Below, one piece after another: positions 11,667-23,933 of a DNA stretch of 64,000 nt. The notes beneath the pieces were generated by a model that was not told the DNA's origin, did no database searches, and saw only the letters and a program-made list of their open reading frames with translations. Position numbers and translations under genes: made by a program. Numbering within the stretch: the stretch's first letter is position 1; the number at the start of each line of letters is the position of its first letter. The DNA lies in contig NC_092874.1 of assembly GCF_028372415.1 (NCBI RefSeq), forward strand, positions 338,152,151 to 338,216,150, in the 5' to 3' direction. This DNA is from Notamacropus eugenii. Taxonomy: Eukaryota; Chordata; Mammalia; Diprotodontia; Macropodidae.

Positions 11667-12330
11667 ATGTCGTGAATTGGAAGCCCTTCATCACTCCTTT
11701 CCTTCTTAGCTACTTGTGACTGTCTGCCCTAAAATACAGTAACCAGAACTGAAAACAATATTACAGATGTGGTCTGGGCAAAGCCACCCTAGTTCTAGAC
11801 ACTAAGCATTTCTTAATATAATCTTGGATTTCATGAGTGTTGTTGAGGACTATATGATTGTACCAGTTTACGTTGTATGTAGCCCACTGGAGTCCTCAGG
11901 TATTTATCTGGAGGGGAAAAAAAAGCAAAGCTGTCTAATCATACTTCCTCTATCTTATACCTTGAAATGGATTTTTAATGTAATTATAAAACTTTACATT
12001 TGTTTTTATTGAATTTAATCTTATTAGATATAATTCAATGTCTAACATGTCAATATCTTGTGATCATAACTCTCTCCTAGTGTGCTAGTCATCTTTCCCA
12101 GTTGTATGTCATCTATAAATCTGGCAAGCATGACATCAATTGCTTTATCCAAATCACTGATAGAAGTGTTAAAAAAAAATCCCAAGGATAAGCTATGTAA
12201 ACATTTTTCTAAAGTACTTTGTTGCTAAGAAACTAAGTGCACATGTTGTCCACAACTAGGTGGCATCTCTCAGCAGAGTCATTTGTGTTTAGAAAAGATT
12301 AGTTCTTATATCCAGCTCCTTTTTTCTAGT
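11667..12330 (-). mobile_element. L3/CR1 LINE, antisense, right part
   Basis: Continuation of 8575-8684. 'taaccagaactgaaaacaatattacagatgtggtctggg' is the antisense of the CR1/L3 RT C-terminal region (RPHLEYCVQ-type). Further on, 'tcatctataaatctggcaagcatgacatc...ttatccaaatcactgata' is also standard antisense L3. Diverged and old. Confidence 0.75.
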
Positions 12331-12689
12331 GTTTATAATTCCCTTTTCAGAATCCAGTGTCCCTATGATTTATTAACAAGAATAGGCATCTATATGCCTT
12401 CTCTCTGTCCTGAATGCTAAAATGTTTATTCAGAGGTAAAACCAAGGATATAAAAAGTGATAATGTCTTGAATGTCAATTGGGAGAAAAAAGATAAACTT
12501 GAAAATACTTGTTCAATAAGAATAACATCAGGAAATATATATAAATATTTTTCTTTGTGTTTGATTTTTTTCCAAAGAATTCCCTTATTTGTGGTTGTTT
12601 TTAACATTTCTTATTGTCAGGTGCTAGCTGATGCCCAAAAGAATACCCTAATTATATTATTAATATGTGAAAAAGCCATAACTGTGTAT

Positions 12690-13125
12690 TTAAATGGTCT
12701 TAGTTCGTGAACTCTGTCACTTACTATCTATGTGACCTTGGACAAGTTCATAGGATCATAAATTTAGGACTAGATGGAATTTTAGAAGACCATCTCATCC
12801 TACCCTCTTACTTTAGAGGTAAAGAAAACAAGAACCAGAGAAGTTAAATGGCATACCAAATATCACACAGAGAAGAGGTGTGTTCTAGACTTGGTCATAA
12901 GCACTGGAAAAACAAAGAAAGACAAAAGACAGTCCCTGCCCTAAAGGAGCTGATGATGTCATGATGATGGGAATGTCAGAACCAGAATTTGAACCAAGTT
13001 TCTCTAATTTGAACTTCAACCTTCTTTCTACTCTCTCATCATTTACCTTTTCAAGCTCCAATTTCATTATCTGTTAGTAAGAAGTGATAATACTTCCACC
13101 TACCTAACAAGGTTATTTTGAATAA
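12690..13125. repeat. Mosaic of MIR/MIR3 pieces with an L2 3'-end fragment
   Basis: 12690-12740 is a sense MIR core piece (cacttactatctatgtgacc). 12745-12890 is an antisense marsupial MIR3-like piece (aggatcataaatttaggact...tcacacagagaag). 12892-12950 is an antisense L2 3' end (aagacaaaagacagtccctg). 13038-13125 is a sense MIR tail (ccaatttcattatctgttag). Several nested old insertions. Confidence 0.6.
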
Positions 13126-13481
13126 AATACTCAAGTGTGGGATTATTATTATAACATCCAAAGCACATAATACTCTATTTTAAAAATATAATGCAAATAA
13201 TTATGCTGGTGTCTGCCTAAATCTAAGCTTTCTTTCTTTAAATATCAATGGGATAGCCTGTAACTTTAACATTAATATCAAAAGCAAAGAGGGAAAATAA
13301 TACTGTTTAAAAATCACGAAAGTTTCATAAAAATTGAAAGTATTGAAGATGAAATGATAGAACTAAGTAGCCAGAGCGGGCTGACAAATGTTTAACAACT
13401 GGCTTTCTGGAAACAAAAAAGTATACAAGGAATTTACCTTTAAGTTACATCTGTACTGTTAAAGTTTTGTACACCACTTAA
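13126..13481. other. Unassigned sequence
   Basis: A+T-rich, with no recognisable repeat, gene or structure. Confidence 0.5.
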
Positions 13482-13489
13482 GTGTAGAC

Positions 13490-14079
13490 CAGAGGTTTCC
13501 AAACTTATTTGGCCTACCACTCACTCCCTTTAAAAAAATTACTCAGTGAGCCCCCCAATCTACTTTCTTTAAGTCTTTAATTTTTTTTAATTTGCATCAT
13601 TTAAAAGCATATGATATATATTTTCAAATGACATATCTTAAATTAAAAACTTTATTGTAAATTTCTCTTTTTCTTCCTGCATTGAAATTTTGATGATGTA
13701 ATATTGCATCATACGGTATAATACTGTAAACAAGTCATTACATGCACATATTACTACCAAAGCTTGCTGAACTTCCCAAAAATGTGCTATGCATTCATCT
13801 GCCAGCACTTGCTTGTTAAGACCTGCTGGTGAACTTGAACACTGATTGGTTGTAAGTGGCATTTGGTGTATTTATTTGGAAAATAATGTAATCACTACAA
13901 CTTTAACTCTGTTACACAAAGGATGAAACATGTACGAACATTCTTTCAAAATTTTCTTCTCTTCTTTCCTTATTCTTCCACCACCCCGTTATTTTTATTT
14001 AACACATCCTATTGCACCTGAGGCTACGAGCACTTACCCTTGGATCATTCTGTGTTACCTGCCTCTTTGGGAACCTATG
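13490..14079. mobile_element. hAT-type non-autonomous DNA transposon (590 bp)
   Basis: Left end CAGAGGTTTCCAAAC and right end (reverse complement) CATAGGTTCCCAAAG match at about 13 of 15 positions. The flanks are gtgtagac (13482-13489) and gtttagac (14080-14087), 7/8 identical and of hAT TSD length. The interior is A+T-rich with no transposase frame. The name within hAT is not determined. Confidence 0.7.
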
Positions 14080-14087
14080 GTTTAGAC

Positions 14088-15185
14088 AATCACAAAAAAT
14101 ATATCCTAATGAAAATAAACAAATAAGCCATGGTTTATAGTGTTTGTCAATTTTCAAGGCACTAATGTTAAAACTGGAAATTTAACAACTGACTCCCCAG
14201 CAAGCCCCTGTAACCAGCCCTTCCTGAGTACTTGGAAGTATAAATTTCTTAACACCAATAAGGGAAACTATTCTCTCTCTCTTTCCTCTATTCTCTCTCA
14301 TAGGAGTGGCAGTGAAGACTAATGAGGTTAGTAAGATTTTAAAGTAACTAACTTCATTTTATCTATTATTTTCTAAGGTTTTTATGGGAAATTAGAAGTA
14401 GCACAATCATGGTGATGACATGTCAAAATTCTAATGCTCTCACTGAATACAAAAGTTCTATAACAAATGAGAATTACATATTTTCTTCCAAACCACATAT
14501 TTTCTTCTGACCACTGCCCTGGAGACAATTAGCAAGTCAAAATAATATTTTGAAATTGTTTATTTATGTTGTGAGTATGGTAGGATTGGCAGATATGTCC
14601 AAACCCCCTCTGGGCTCTCTCTTTCTGAGATGAGCCTGCCTGGCTGACCCTCTCCACTCTGGAAGGAGGGTGTGATTACTTAGAAAGATGATCACACTCT
14701 TACGTAGTGACAAACTCTTTTCAAGATCCTATAACCAAGACTAGTATAGAGGAAATGAATCTTTAAAGTCTTTAATGCTGCTTCTGAATCCCCAACAACA
14801 AATTTTCCATTTATGTAAATCAGCTTCAATAAAGCCATTAGTTCTCAAACATGAAATATTTACTTTAAAACGCAGAAACAAACTTAATCATAACATTTAC
14901 CAACTATAAGCAAAAATGAAATCAAAACAAAACCCATAAATCTGAATCATATTCTCGCACCAATGCATACAGTGTCTACAGAGGAAAAATAGGGACGAAG
15001 TTACAGAAACTGAGACACTAAGGTACATAAGAAGCACATATTCCCAGGACTCTCATGATTTGTCACTACAGTGTTGGGGATATTTGTGGTCTCTTTAGCG
15101 AATAGTCTTTATAAAGCATCATCATATGGGTGGAATTATTCCTCTTTTAAGGTTCTTCACTCTCTTCTACTCTTAGATCATTGAA
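14088..15185. other. Unassigned sequence
   Basis: About 1.1 kb with no recognisable gene. 14270-14295 is a short CT-rich tract. No frame exceeds about 60 codons. Confidence 0.5.
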
Positions 15186-15203
15186 ACTTTTATGTTCTTT
15201 TAT

Positions 15204-17121
15204 TTATTTAATAGTTTTATTTATTTTTAGATTTCAACATTCATTTCCACAAAATTTTGAGTTCCAAATTTTCTCCCCATCTCTCACCTCCCTACACCCC
15301 AGAATACCTTGCATTCTGATTATCCCTTCCCTCAATGTGCCCTCTCTTCTGTCTACCTCACCCTTCCCTTATCACTATCTTCTCTCTTTTCTTGTAGGGC
15401 AAGATAAATTTCTATACCCCATTACCTGTTTTTCTTATTTCCCAGTTACATGCAATAACAATTCTCAACATTCATTTCTAATACTTTGAACCAACTTCTC
15501 TCCCTCCGTCCCTAACCACCCAACCCCACTGAGAAGGCAAACAATTTAATACAGGCTATATATGTGTTGTTTTGCAAAAGACTTCCATAATAGTCATGTT
15601 GTGTAAGACTAACTATATTGCCCTCCATCCTATCCTGTCCCCCCTTTGTTTTTCTATCCTCTCATTTGACCTTGTCTCTACCCAAAAGTGTTTACTTCTA
15701 GTTACTCCCTTCTCCCGTTTGCCCTCCCTTTTATCATCTCCCTCACCCCACTTGCCCCTTCTCCCCTGCTTTCCTGTAGTGTAAGAGATTTTTCCTACCA
15801 AATTTAGTGAGCATGTTATTCCCTCCTTAAGCCATATGTGAAGACAGTAAGCTTCACTTTTCCCCTCTCACCTCCTCCCTTTTCTCCATTGAAAAAGATT
15901 TTTCTCATCTCTTTTATGAGTGATAATCTGCCCCATTCCATTTCTCCCTTTCTCCTCCCAATATTTTCCTCTCTCACCCCTTAATTTTATTTTTTTTATG
16001 GATATCATCTCTTCTGAATCAACTCAACCTTTACTCTCTATTTGTGTGTTTTGTTTTGTAACTTCTTGATTTATTGTATAGTCATTAGTTTCCCTGAACT
16101 CCACTCTCAGTTTTAAAGAACTATTTTGTTCAGTTAGCTTTTGAACCTCCTTTACCATTTGGCTAATTCTGCTTTTTAAGCCTTCTTTTCTTCATTGACC
16201 TTTTGGACCTCTTTTTCCAATTGAGTTATCCTATTTTTAAGGTGTTATTTTTCTCAGTATTTTTTTGGTTCTCCTTTAGCAAGCTACTAACTTGCTTTTC
16301 AAACTTGTCTATGGCCTGAGCCCATTTCATATACATTTTGGTGGTAGTGGAGGCAAAAGCCTTAACTTCCTCTGACAGTATGCATTGTTCTTCCTCATCC
16401 AAAAGGATGGAAGGAGATACTTGTTCACCAAGAAAGTAACCTTCTTTGGTCTTATTTTTTTCTCTTTTTTGAATGTTTTCTCAGCCAGACACTTGATTTC
16501 TGAATCCTTTGTCAAGAAGATTCTCCTCCTCTCCCCAGGTCCATGCTCAGGGATGAGGCTCAGAGCAGCTGCTGAATTCCCCCAGGGGCTTTAGGCGGGG
16601 GCAGGATCACCACGGAGGGCTGAGGTTCAGATCCCCTGCTCAATTCCCCCAAAGGCTTTAAGCTGAACTACCTTGACAATGGACCTAGGTTGATTCCGCG
16701 GCCTGCATAGCTGCCTGCTGCTGCTGCCACTGCCTCTGCCTGGGGGCAGTGCTGGGGGTTCTCCACTCCCCTCTGGCCTAGCTGGGGAAGCCCTGCCACA
16801 CTGACCTTTGAAGCTTTCTTTGTTACTTGTGGGTTGAGGGCTCTGGGACCCTCCCTGATGGGAATTCTGCTCCAGAGGCCTGTTCTGGTCCTGTTCCACC
16901 CCATGCTGCATGGCCAAGGCTGGTCGCTGCTCCGCTTAGCATCCCGTGGGATAGACCTTTCCTGTCGACCTCCCAGGTTACCTTTGGCTGGAAATCTCTT
17001 TCACTCTGTCCTTCTGTGGCTTCTGCTGCTCTCCAATTTGTTAGGAGTCATTTTTTAGAGGTATTTTGTGGGCTGTGGGGGAAGCACTAGAGTGTATGTG
17101 TCTTTCTACACTGCCATCTTC
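15204..17121 (-). mobile_element. Second ORF1-only L1 relative (HAL1-type), internally deleted, antisense
   Basis: Bounded by an 18-bp imperfect TSD (16/18; 15186-15203 and 17122-17139). Collinear with 8685-11653 in the 3' region (15204-16040) and in the 5' UTR plus ORF1 N-terminal/coiled-coil part (16050-17121). About 0.8 kb is missing at the 16040-16060 junction. That removes the RRM and C-terminal domain of ORF1 and the TG tract. The 5' end starts about a dozen bases inside the other copy's start (GAAGATGGCAGTGTAGAAAG). No RT or endonuclease sequence. Confidence 0.78.
16060..16470 (-). pseudogene. HAL1-type ORF1 N-terminal and coiled-coil remnant
   Basis: On the minus strand it starts with the YFLGEQ...DEEEQC segment (about 16450-16380), followed by heptad-rich coiled-coil sequence up to the deletion junction. 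The RNA-binding half is absent, so no functional ORF1p is possible. A GC-rich 5' UTR lies at 16530-17121. Confidence 0.65.
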
Positions 17122-17229
17122 ACTTTTACGTACTTTTATCCAAATTTTCAGAATTGTCTTAGAACAGGGCCAGGGTGATCTTTTGTGAATGGCAGTCACC
17201 TTTAATACTCAGATATGCAAAGCATTCTC

Positions 17230-17880
17230 TTTGAGGGATTCCAATTCTCTTACCACAAAGTATAGTAATGACAACATTGGCAAGCCTTTGAGGAATTACT
17301 CTCTCTCAAAGTGTTAATAGTGCTAGATATCAAAGGCAGCCTCTACCATCTGTTCTTCCTCCATAACAGAAGATTATCCTTTCTTACAATCAGCTCTATC
17401 AAACAGCAAAGTTTTCCTCCAATTAGATGATCTCCTTCTTCAACAGAAGAGGGTCTAGCCAGCTGCCTTCAGTTTCTGTAACATTTTGTATCGCCAAGGC
17501 AATATTCACAGCTCTGGTGGTGACTATGAATATGCCAGCATAGTTCTCAATAGCCAAGTATAAAAGACTCTCCGTGTAGAAGGCAGAAGAAAAATATTTA
17601 TTTAAGCAACAGAAAGCCAAATCCAGGAACCAAAAAGCAAAATCCACCATGGTGACCAAAAAGTTAATAATCATGATCACATCAGGGGGCAAAGCCATTC
17701 TCAAACCTCCCCTCCCTCAGCCAGGGCCTTCTCACTATCAACTGTCACAATGTGTCAGTTGGCCTGCATTCTTTTCCCTCTGACCTGACCCCACTCATTC
17801 ACTTCCTCCTTGTTCTGCTCCACCTTTCCTGTTCCACCTCTTCAGCAAGCTCCTTCCACCACACATGACCCAGGCTTCCA
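17230..17880 (-). mobile_element. LTR-like fossil, antisense
   Basis: Read on the minus strand, it has promoter-like GA/GT-rich sequence, then a region ending in an AATAAA polyadenylation signal at about 17600 followed by U5-like sequence. No internal viral gene is adjacent, so it may be a solo LTR. Boundaries are approximate and the family is not assigned. Old and broken. Confidence 0.35.
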
Positions 17881-18859
17881 GGCAATTTAAGCAGATTATA
17901 TGGTCCTATTAATTAATGAGAAAGGCCTTTCCATTTAAATTACTATTACACATTTGTAGCTCCAGTAGTTTCTCAACTTTATAGACTTCTATGTTATGAC
18001 TTCTTACATCTGGGCTTCTGTAAACACCTCTTATGGGCTTATGTCATTAGTTTCACTGCATCCTTTTGGAGTTTCTGATACCTGATTTCACTTCTGATCT
18101 GGTCTCTAATACATCAAATCAGGGACCCTTTGTGAGGAATGAGCCATCTTTAACTCTTATTAAGAAGCCTCAAATTTATATTTCTGTCAGACACAACATG
18201 GTTTCCTTTAGAGAACTTTTCTCTGATTGTTTTTCCCCCCTCTCACGTTCTCTCAGCAAAGTTATGATTACTTCAATTTTATTTTTTTTGTGTGTTTCAC
18301 ACAAATTGTCCTATTTTTGCTTTTTCAGCAAATAAAAGTCCCATATACGAAAGAGGTACTACCTCATACATATAGAAAGCCACATGTGCCTTTTCCATCT
18401 CTTTTCTATCCTCTCTTTGTCTCTGTTACTCTTTTCTTGTCTTTGTGTGACTTTCTTCTGGCTGTAAAGTTAATTAAATCTTCAAAGAATCTAGTGACTA
18501 AGTAAAAATTATGCCTGCGATCATACATTCATAGAGTCTTGAATTCTAAAGTTGGTAATTTTATTTATTTTAAAATTATTATTTATTTAATTAAAAACAG
18601 AGAAAGGAATACTTTAAAGGTGGCATGTCTTGGTGCAGAGTCATCTCTAACCTTTTTTAATTGTGTACCTCATCAGTAAGAAATTTTTGAGTATATCTCC
18701 AATATGTGAGTATTTACTATTTTACATATATTTATACTACTGTACTAAAACACAGCACAAACTTAATAGGTAGGAATTTGAAAAGATAATATAAAATAAA
18801 AAGATATTAACTTCTAGAATCAGCAAGTCATCTTAAAAATAAAACATAACAAGCCTTTG
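17881..18859. other. Unassigned sequence, possible diverged MITE at 18640-18780
   Basis: 18640-18690 (tctctaaccttttttaattgtg) recalls the terminal region of a hAT-type MITE, but I see no matching second end. The rest is A+T-rich with no gene. Confidence 0.4.
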
Positions 18860-19140
18860 ATAGGGCTTCCCTTCTCCTCAAGCTATCATCCTGTCTTTCC
18901 TCCCTTTCTCAGAGAAATTCTTTGAAAAGTTGTCAATATCCAGTCTCTACTTTCTCTCCTCTCAATTATTCCACAATTATTTTGCAATCTCTCTTATGAG
19001 GATCTCTCAACTGAAACTGTTCTCTCTCTCCAATTTTACCAAGGATATCTTCATTGCCAAAACCAATGTTCTTTTCTCAATACTCCTTCTTTTGGACCTA
19101 TCTGCAGCATTTGATCCACTTTTTTCCCATGGATAGTCCC
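18860..19140 (+). mobile_element. CR1/L2-clade LINE fragment encoding RT motif A, sense
   Basis: The translation of 18930-19136 includes FSILLLLDLSAAFDPLFSHG, the motif A block of CR1/L2-clade reverse transcriptases (normally LLDLSAAFDTVDH). The upstream 'kdifiaktnvlfs' text also fits. Truncated on both sides. Confidence 0.75.
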
Positions 19141-20696
19141 TCAGAATTGTTCTTATGTTGACATTCTAATCATCAAACTCCCAGGACTGCAAAACAGTAG
19201 TTATAAGTTAGAGTAACATTTTGATAATGTGCACTTATGAGTTGTGTGTGTGTGCATGTGCGTGTATGTGTGTTTTTTACCATCTTTATGTGGAAGAAAC
19301 AAATAGCTCTTTTATAACTGATTAAGAATGGAGAGATCTTGGATATGAATTAAATAGCTTTAAATTAATTTTCCTGGGGTTCCAAGATAGGGACATAAAG
19401 ATTAAAAGAGTGAAAGTCCAACTCTTCTTTCTAGAGTCCAGGTTCTTGCATGGGAATGGGTATGTGCAAAGAGAGGAGAGAGAACAAAAGAGGAGGGGAA
19501 TGGAAGGGAAGGGAGGGGACAGAGTGTCCTACTTTTCCCACACCCAGCAGCAAGTTTTTATTGTTACATTATGTAAAATTTTCCATCTCTTTATTTCACA
19601 AACTAAAGAAGGGAAAAATAGCAAGTTTCTTTGGTCAGGATATATGGAGATGACCTTTTTTTATTCTTATAGTATTCCTGTGTGTAAGCAGGTAATATTG
19701 ATGAAACAAAAACAAAACAAAACAAAAACACTGAGTTTTAGATGTAGCACTGGGTATAAACAATCTTCCCAGCTTTTCCCATTCTTATTTTTATATTACT
19801 TTTTGTCATTATTGGCAACATTAAATAACTCGGAGGAAGAGGCCAACCCTAATGATGGGATTCAGCAAGTTTTGAGATGAAATAAAACATGGAAAATCTG
19901 ATTCCATTTTAGTAATGCTAAAAAGCGTGACAACTTATACCAAGTCACAGCTGAAGTCTAATGGAAGAAAACAGAGTTAACTTTCATGCCATTGTAGAAT
20001 CCAATTAAATCTTTGTACTAATTTCTCCCCACATTTAATTTTCAGCTAAAATCTAGTTTGGTTTCAGTGCTGGAATCTTCTGAATCAGTGTGGCTGATCA
20101 AAATCAGTGTAGCTAATTGTGCTAAACCTATTCTGGATTGAAGACAAAAAGATCTAGAATTCTTTTTCTTTTTTTTTTCAGCAAGGAGCAAATAAATATA
20201 AGGCAGCTCAAAAGTAATGTCTATCTGACACTTCCTTTTTCATGCTTTCAAAACACACAATAACTAGCTTGAGAGTAAGCCATTGATCAAGCCAAAGTAA
20301 GGTCTTTCTTTCAGCTGAGCTAAGTGCAAGAGAGAGTTGAAATCTACTCTTTGGTCAATATCATTTAAGGCATTCAAGATTGCTAATCTTTCCAGTGAAA
20401 GCAGCCTGAAACTAACAAGTATCAGATTGGGAATATGGAAATTTGTGAACTAAATGACATCAAAAAGGGATAAGAGTAGTTGGAAAGGAAAGAAAGGATA
20501 TCAGGCTGCCAGTTCTCATGGTTTTACATTCTCTAATTGAATCAGTTTTCAGTAGACTCCCATGGATTTGAAGGTAAAGGTCAGAAGCCTGAGGTCATCT
20601 ACTATTCCAAAATACTCTCATTGTAAGAACTCTTCATTGCTTTACATTGATATCCAGACAAAGTCCATCTGGATCTTTCTACATACCATGAATGGG
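19141..20696. other. Unassigned sequence
   Basis: Contains a TG-rich tract (19241-19272) and an A/AAAAC-rich tract (19702-19730). A 156-codon frame (19410-19880) shows no protein features. I recognise no repeat family. Confidence 0.45.
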
Positions 20697-21010
20697 CATC
20701 TAGGTGGTCCGGTGGATAAAGCAGTAGTGCAGTAGTCAGGAGGACCTGAGTTCAAATCTCACCTCAGACACTTGACACTCACTAACTGTGTGATCTTGGG
20801 CAAGTCACTTAACCCCAGTTGCCTCATCCTGGGTCATCTCCAGTCATCCTGATGAATATCTGGTCACTGGATTCAGATGGCTCTGGAGGAGAAGTGAGAC
20901 CTGCACAGCCCCTCCTCACTCAAAACAAAGTCAAGTGCAAATCATGGCAACGAAAGATGAACACACACTATGACAAGATGAAAATGGTTGTGAAAGTCTA
21001 TGGAAGGTAG
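20697..21010 (+). repeat. tRNA-headed SINE with long RTE-like tail, sense
   Basis: Head 'gggcatctaggtggtccggtggataaagc' with a B-box-like 'gacctgagttcaaatctcac', then 'cttgggcaagtcacttaacc', then an RTE-like tail (catctccagtcatcctgatg...ctggaggagaagtgagac). Near full length at about 310 bp. The tail is shared with the SINE at 37546-37829. Confidence 0.8.
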
Positions 21011-21349
21011 TGATAAGAGAAGCAAAAATGAATTCCAACTTTACCCATGCTTGTTTTAGATTGAAAAAACTGAGTGTTTTCTACTTTAGCCCTGGCCTTG
21101 TTGTCTCCTTCAATCATCTCATAGATGGACTACTTCAGAGCTGCTAGGGACAAATATGAGTAAACTAGTAAGGATAATCTGATTTTCTCTACAACCTTTC
21201 TTCTGATATTAAAAAGAATACTTCACACTTCCCTCTCATCCCAACCCCTATTGATGTGGCATGGCTTAATTGACATTTTGGGATTCAGTAACTCTCTTGT
21301 TTTCTCTTCTTATTGAAGAAACAGAAATTTGGTGCTCGATGGAACTTTT

Positions 21350-21660
21350 TAAAAAAATTTGATAAACATTAAGTGACAGAGGTAGATTAGGAGCAGAGTT
21401 GACTTTAGAACCCAGACCTCTGTAATGTCAGTTTAGGGCTCTTTTTAGATCTTATCCTGGGTTATTTAGCAATACATTAATAGATCTTTGTTGAACGAAT
21501 TAATGAATTTTTCAAATAATTTATTTAACCCATGTGATAAACACTGTGCTAGGCACAGGAGATATAGAAATCAGTAAATTAGATAACCCTTACTCTCAGA
21601 GAGGTTATATTCTAAAAAGACAAGGCAACACTTAAAGTGAACTAGAATAGGAACAGGAGT
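21350..21660 (-). repeat. MIR remnant and L2 3'-end fragment, antisense
   Basis: 21350-21445 is a diverged antisense MIR ('agaacccagacctctgtaatgtc'). 21525-21660 reads 'aaacactgtgctaggcacagg...' with 'tctcagagaggttatattcta', an antisense L2 3' terminus. Confidence 0.55.
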
Positions 21661-22057
21661 AAAGGTTGGAAATGGACAGAAAGAGGCTAAAAGTTCACTA
21701 ATCAGTGAACTAGAGGTAGAAATTCACTCATCAGTGCTCAGGGTCTAAGACATGGAAAAGAAATGGAAGCTATAGTCTAGACAGAATGGCTTGGAGATAG
21801 CTAGAATCAGAGCCTGGAACCTCCATACTAGAAGTTCATGGTATAGCCCCCAAATAGTTAAATCAATATTTAGCAGCACTAAATGCACACTTCCTTGTGC
21901 TCATCCAATTGTCAATTTTACTAAATTCAGCAAATGTTTATTAAGCACCTACTATTTTCACTACAAAATGTTAGGCCCTAGGGATACAAAGACAAAGAAA
22001 AAAGTACATACCCTCAAAACAGTCACATTCTACTCAAAGTGGGGTGAGAAATCAAAC

Positions 22058-22215
22058 ATGTATTTACATGTGTGTATGTATATATGTATGTTTGTTTGGG
22101 TATGTATATATATATGTATGTGTATATATACATGCATTTATACATATTTGTATATATATATACATATAAACACAAAATATGTGTGTTTGTGTGTGGTGTG
22201 TGTGTGTATATACAC
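22058..22215. repeat. (TATG)n/(TA)n/(TG)n compound microsatellite
   Basis: Imperfect TATG, TA and TG runs inside the L2 3' region. Cys/Tyr/Ile-rich frames here come from the repeat. Confidence 0.9.
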
Positions 22216-22454
22216 AAAAATGTTTCAAAGAACTGAAGGAGAGCAATATTTGGTAAAGGACATATTTTAGAGATGACATCTGAGCTATTTGTTCATTGAA
22301 ATATAGGAGGTTCTAAGACAGAGGCAAGGAGAAAGTGTATTCTACATATGGGGGTCCACTGGTGCCAAGACATAGGATATATATGGGAGACAATAAATGA
22401 GCGAGTTTGACTCTTAACAGAGAGTGATGGGGAGTGTGTGTGGGGGAAAGGGAG

Positions 22455-22700
22455 GCAGGCACAGCTAGGTGGAGCAGTGGAGAGAGTGCTGGACCTGGAG
22501 TCTAGAATCTGAATTTAAATCTGGCATCAGACACTTACTAGCTATGTGTCTTATGTGACCTTGCAGAAGTCACTTAACCTTGCTCCTCATCTGTAAAATG
22601 ATCTGAAGAAGGAAATGGCAAACCACTCCAACATATCTACCAAGAAAATCCCAAATGGGGGTCACAAATAGTCAGATGCAACTGAAACAACTGAACAACA
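22455..22700 (+). repeat. tRNA-headed SINE with RTE-type tail, sense, inserted in L2
   Basis: Head 'cacagctaggtggagcagtgg', core 'gaagtcacttaaccttgc', then 'aaggaaatggcaaaccactcc' and tail 'gtcacaaatagtcagatgcaactgaaacaactgaacaac'. It separates two L2 blocks, so it inserted after the L2. Confidence 0.85.
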
Positions 22701-23469
22701 ATAACAAATATAAAAGCAGGTAATAATAAGCAATACTGGAAAAGATATGTGGTAGATATTTTAGAGATGACTTTGCATGTCTATAGATATTATGTCCTAG
22801 AAGCAGTAGGGAGTCATTGACAGTTTTTGGGTAGAGTAGTGACATGGTCATGTCTGTATTTTAGGAATATCAATGTGGTATCTATGTGAAGCACTCAATC
22901 TATTTTGCCAGTTCTTGAAATCCTGCTTCAGCCACTTTCAAGACCACTAGAATAAACTATTCTCCTCTGCTCATTCTGCCAGAGAAAGTATTCACATGCT
23001 TTATGTAGGCATCCCCCTAACTCACAGACAGGTTTGAGGTCTGTTATTTACAGTCAACCTGGTTTAGATCATCTGTGGTGAGGGTTTTAATGAGGTGTGG
23101 CTGGTGGGTATGCTACAGCTTCTTGGAGCAACAGGTGAGACTTAAGTGAAAAACGGATATCAAAAGTGGATAAGAAGTCCTGAAACAGGCTCAGCATGCC
23201 CTCATACAAGTGGTGCTAGTCCTCCCTTAACACCACATTCACTCCTACTCCTATGATATGTCCAAGTGGAGATGCCCAACAGGTAGTTCATAACACAAGA
23301 ATAGAATTCAGCAAAGAAATTAGGGTATCTTATGTAGATCTGGGAATTCCCTGCATTAAGATTGTAATTGAATCCATGGGGATTGTTCAAATCTCTAAGG
23401 TAAATGATGTTGATATGACAGAGAGACATTCCATGACAGAACCTTAGGGGATACCCCACTATGTACCAG

Positions 23470-23665
23470 ATGACTTAATAGATAGATCATGGGACTTAGA
23501 ATGATCTTAATTCAAATTCTGCTTCAGGAACTTTCTAACTATTTTACCTTGGGCTACTCAATGCAGCTTTCTGGGTCTCAGTTTCCTCATGTGCAAAACA
23601 TGGATAACAATAGCATCTCCCTTACAAGGTTTAGGTAAGGATAAAATGAGATTTACATTTATATC
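23470..23665 (+). repeat. MIR/THER-type SINE, sense
   Basis: 'tcatgggacttagaatgatc', 'taccttgggctactcaatgc', 'gggtctcagtttcctcatgtgc' and 'acaaggtttaggtaaggat' follow MIR order. Confidence 0.75.
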
Positions 23666-23933
23666 TATATGTGTGTGTATTTATATATAATTTTACATTT
23701 TATATGAGTAGATATTATTATTGATGACAACATAATAATATATTGTTGCAGCATCAATAATTTTATTATATTAACATACTACACTATAATATATTATCCT
23801 GTAATATGGATATTGTTATGTTATATGTTATAAGATAATATATGCATTGTATAATATGCAATATGTACTTATAATTGTAATAATACGTTATCTAATATTC
23901 TTATTAATATATTATATATTTATATATAATAAG
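23666..23933. repeat. AT-rich low-complexity block
   Basis: Mostly TA/AAT-type sequence with many short palindromes. No coding potential. Confidence 0.85.

Noticed and set aside
19410-19880. 156-codon plus-strand frame
   Set aside because: No domain, no start context and low-complexity Lys/Arg/Gly parts; chance frame in noncoding DNA.
20697-20780. Possible tRNA gene
   Set aside because: Only the tRNA-derived head of a SINE: A- and B-box-like words are present but it runs on into SINE core and tail, with no cloverleaf ending.
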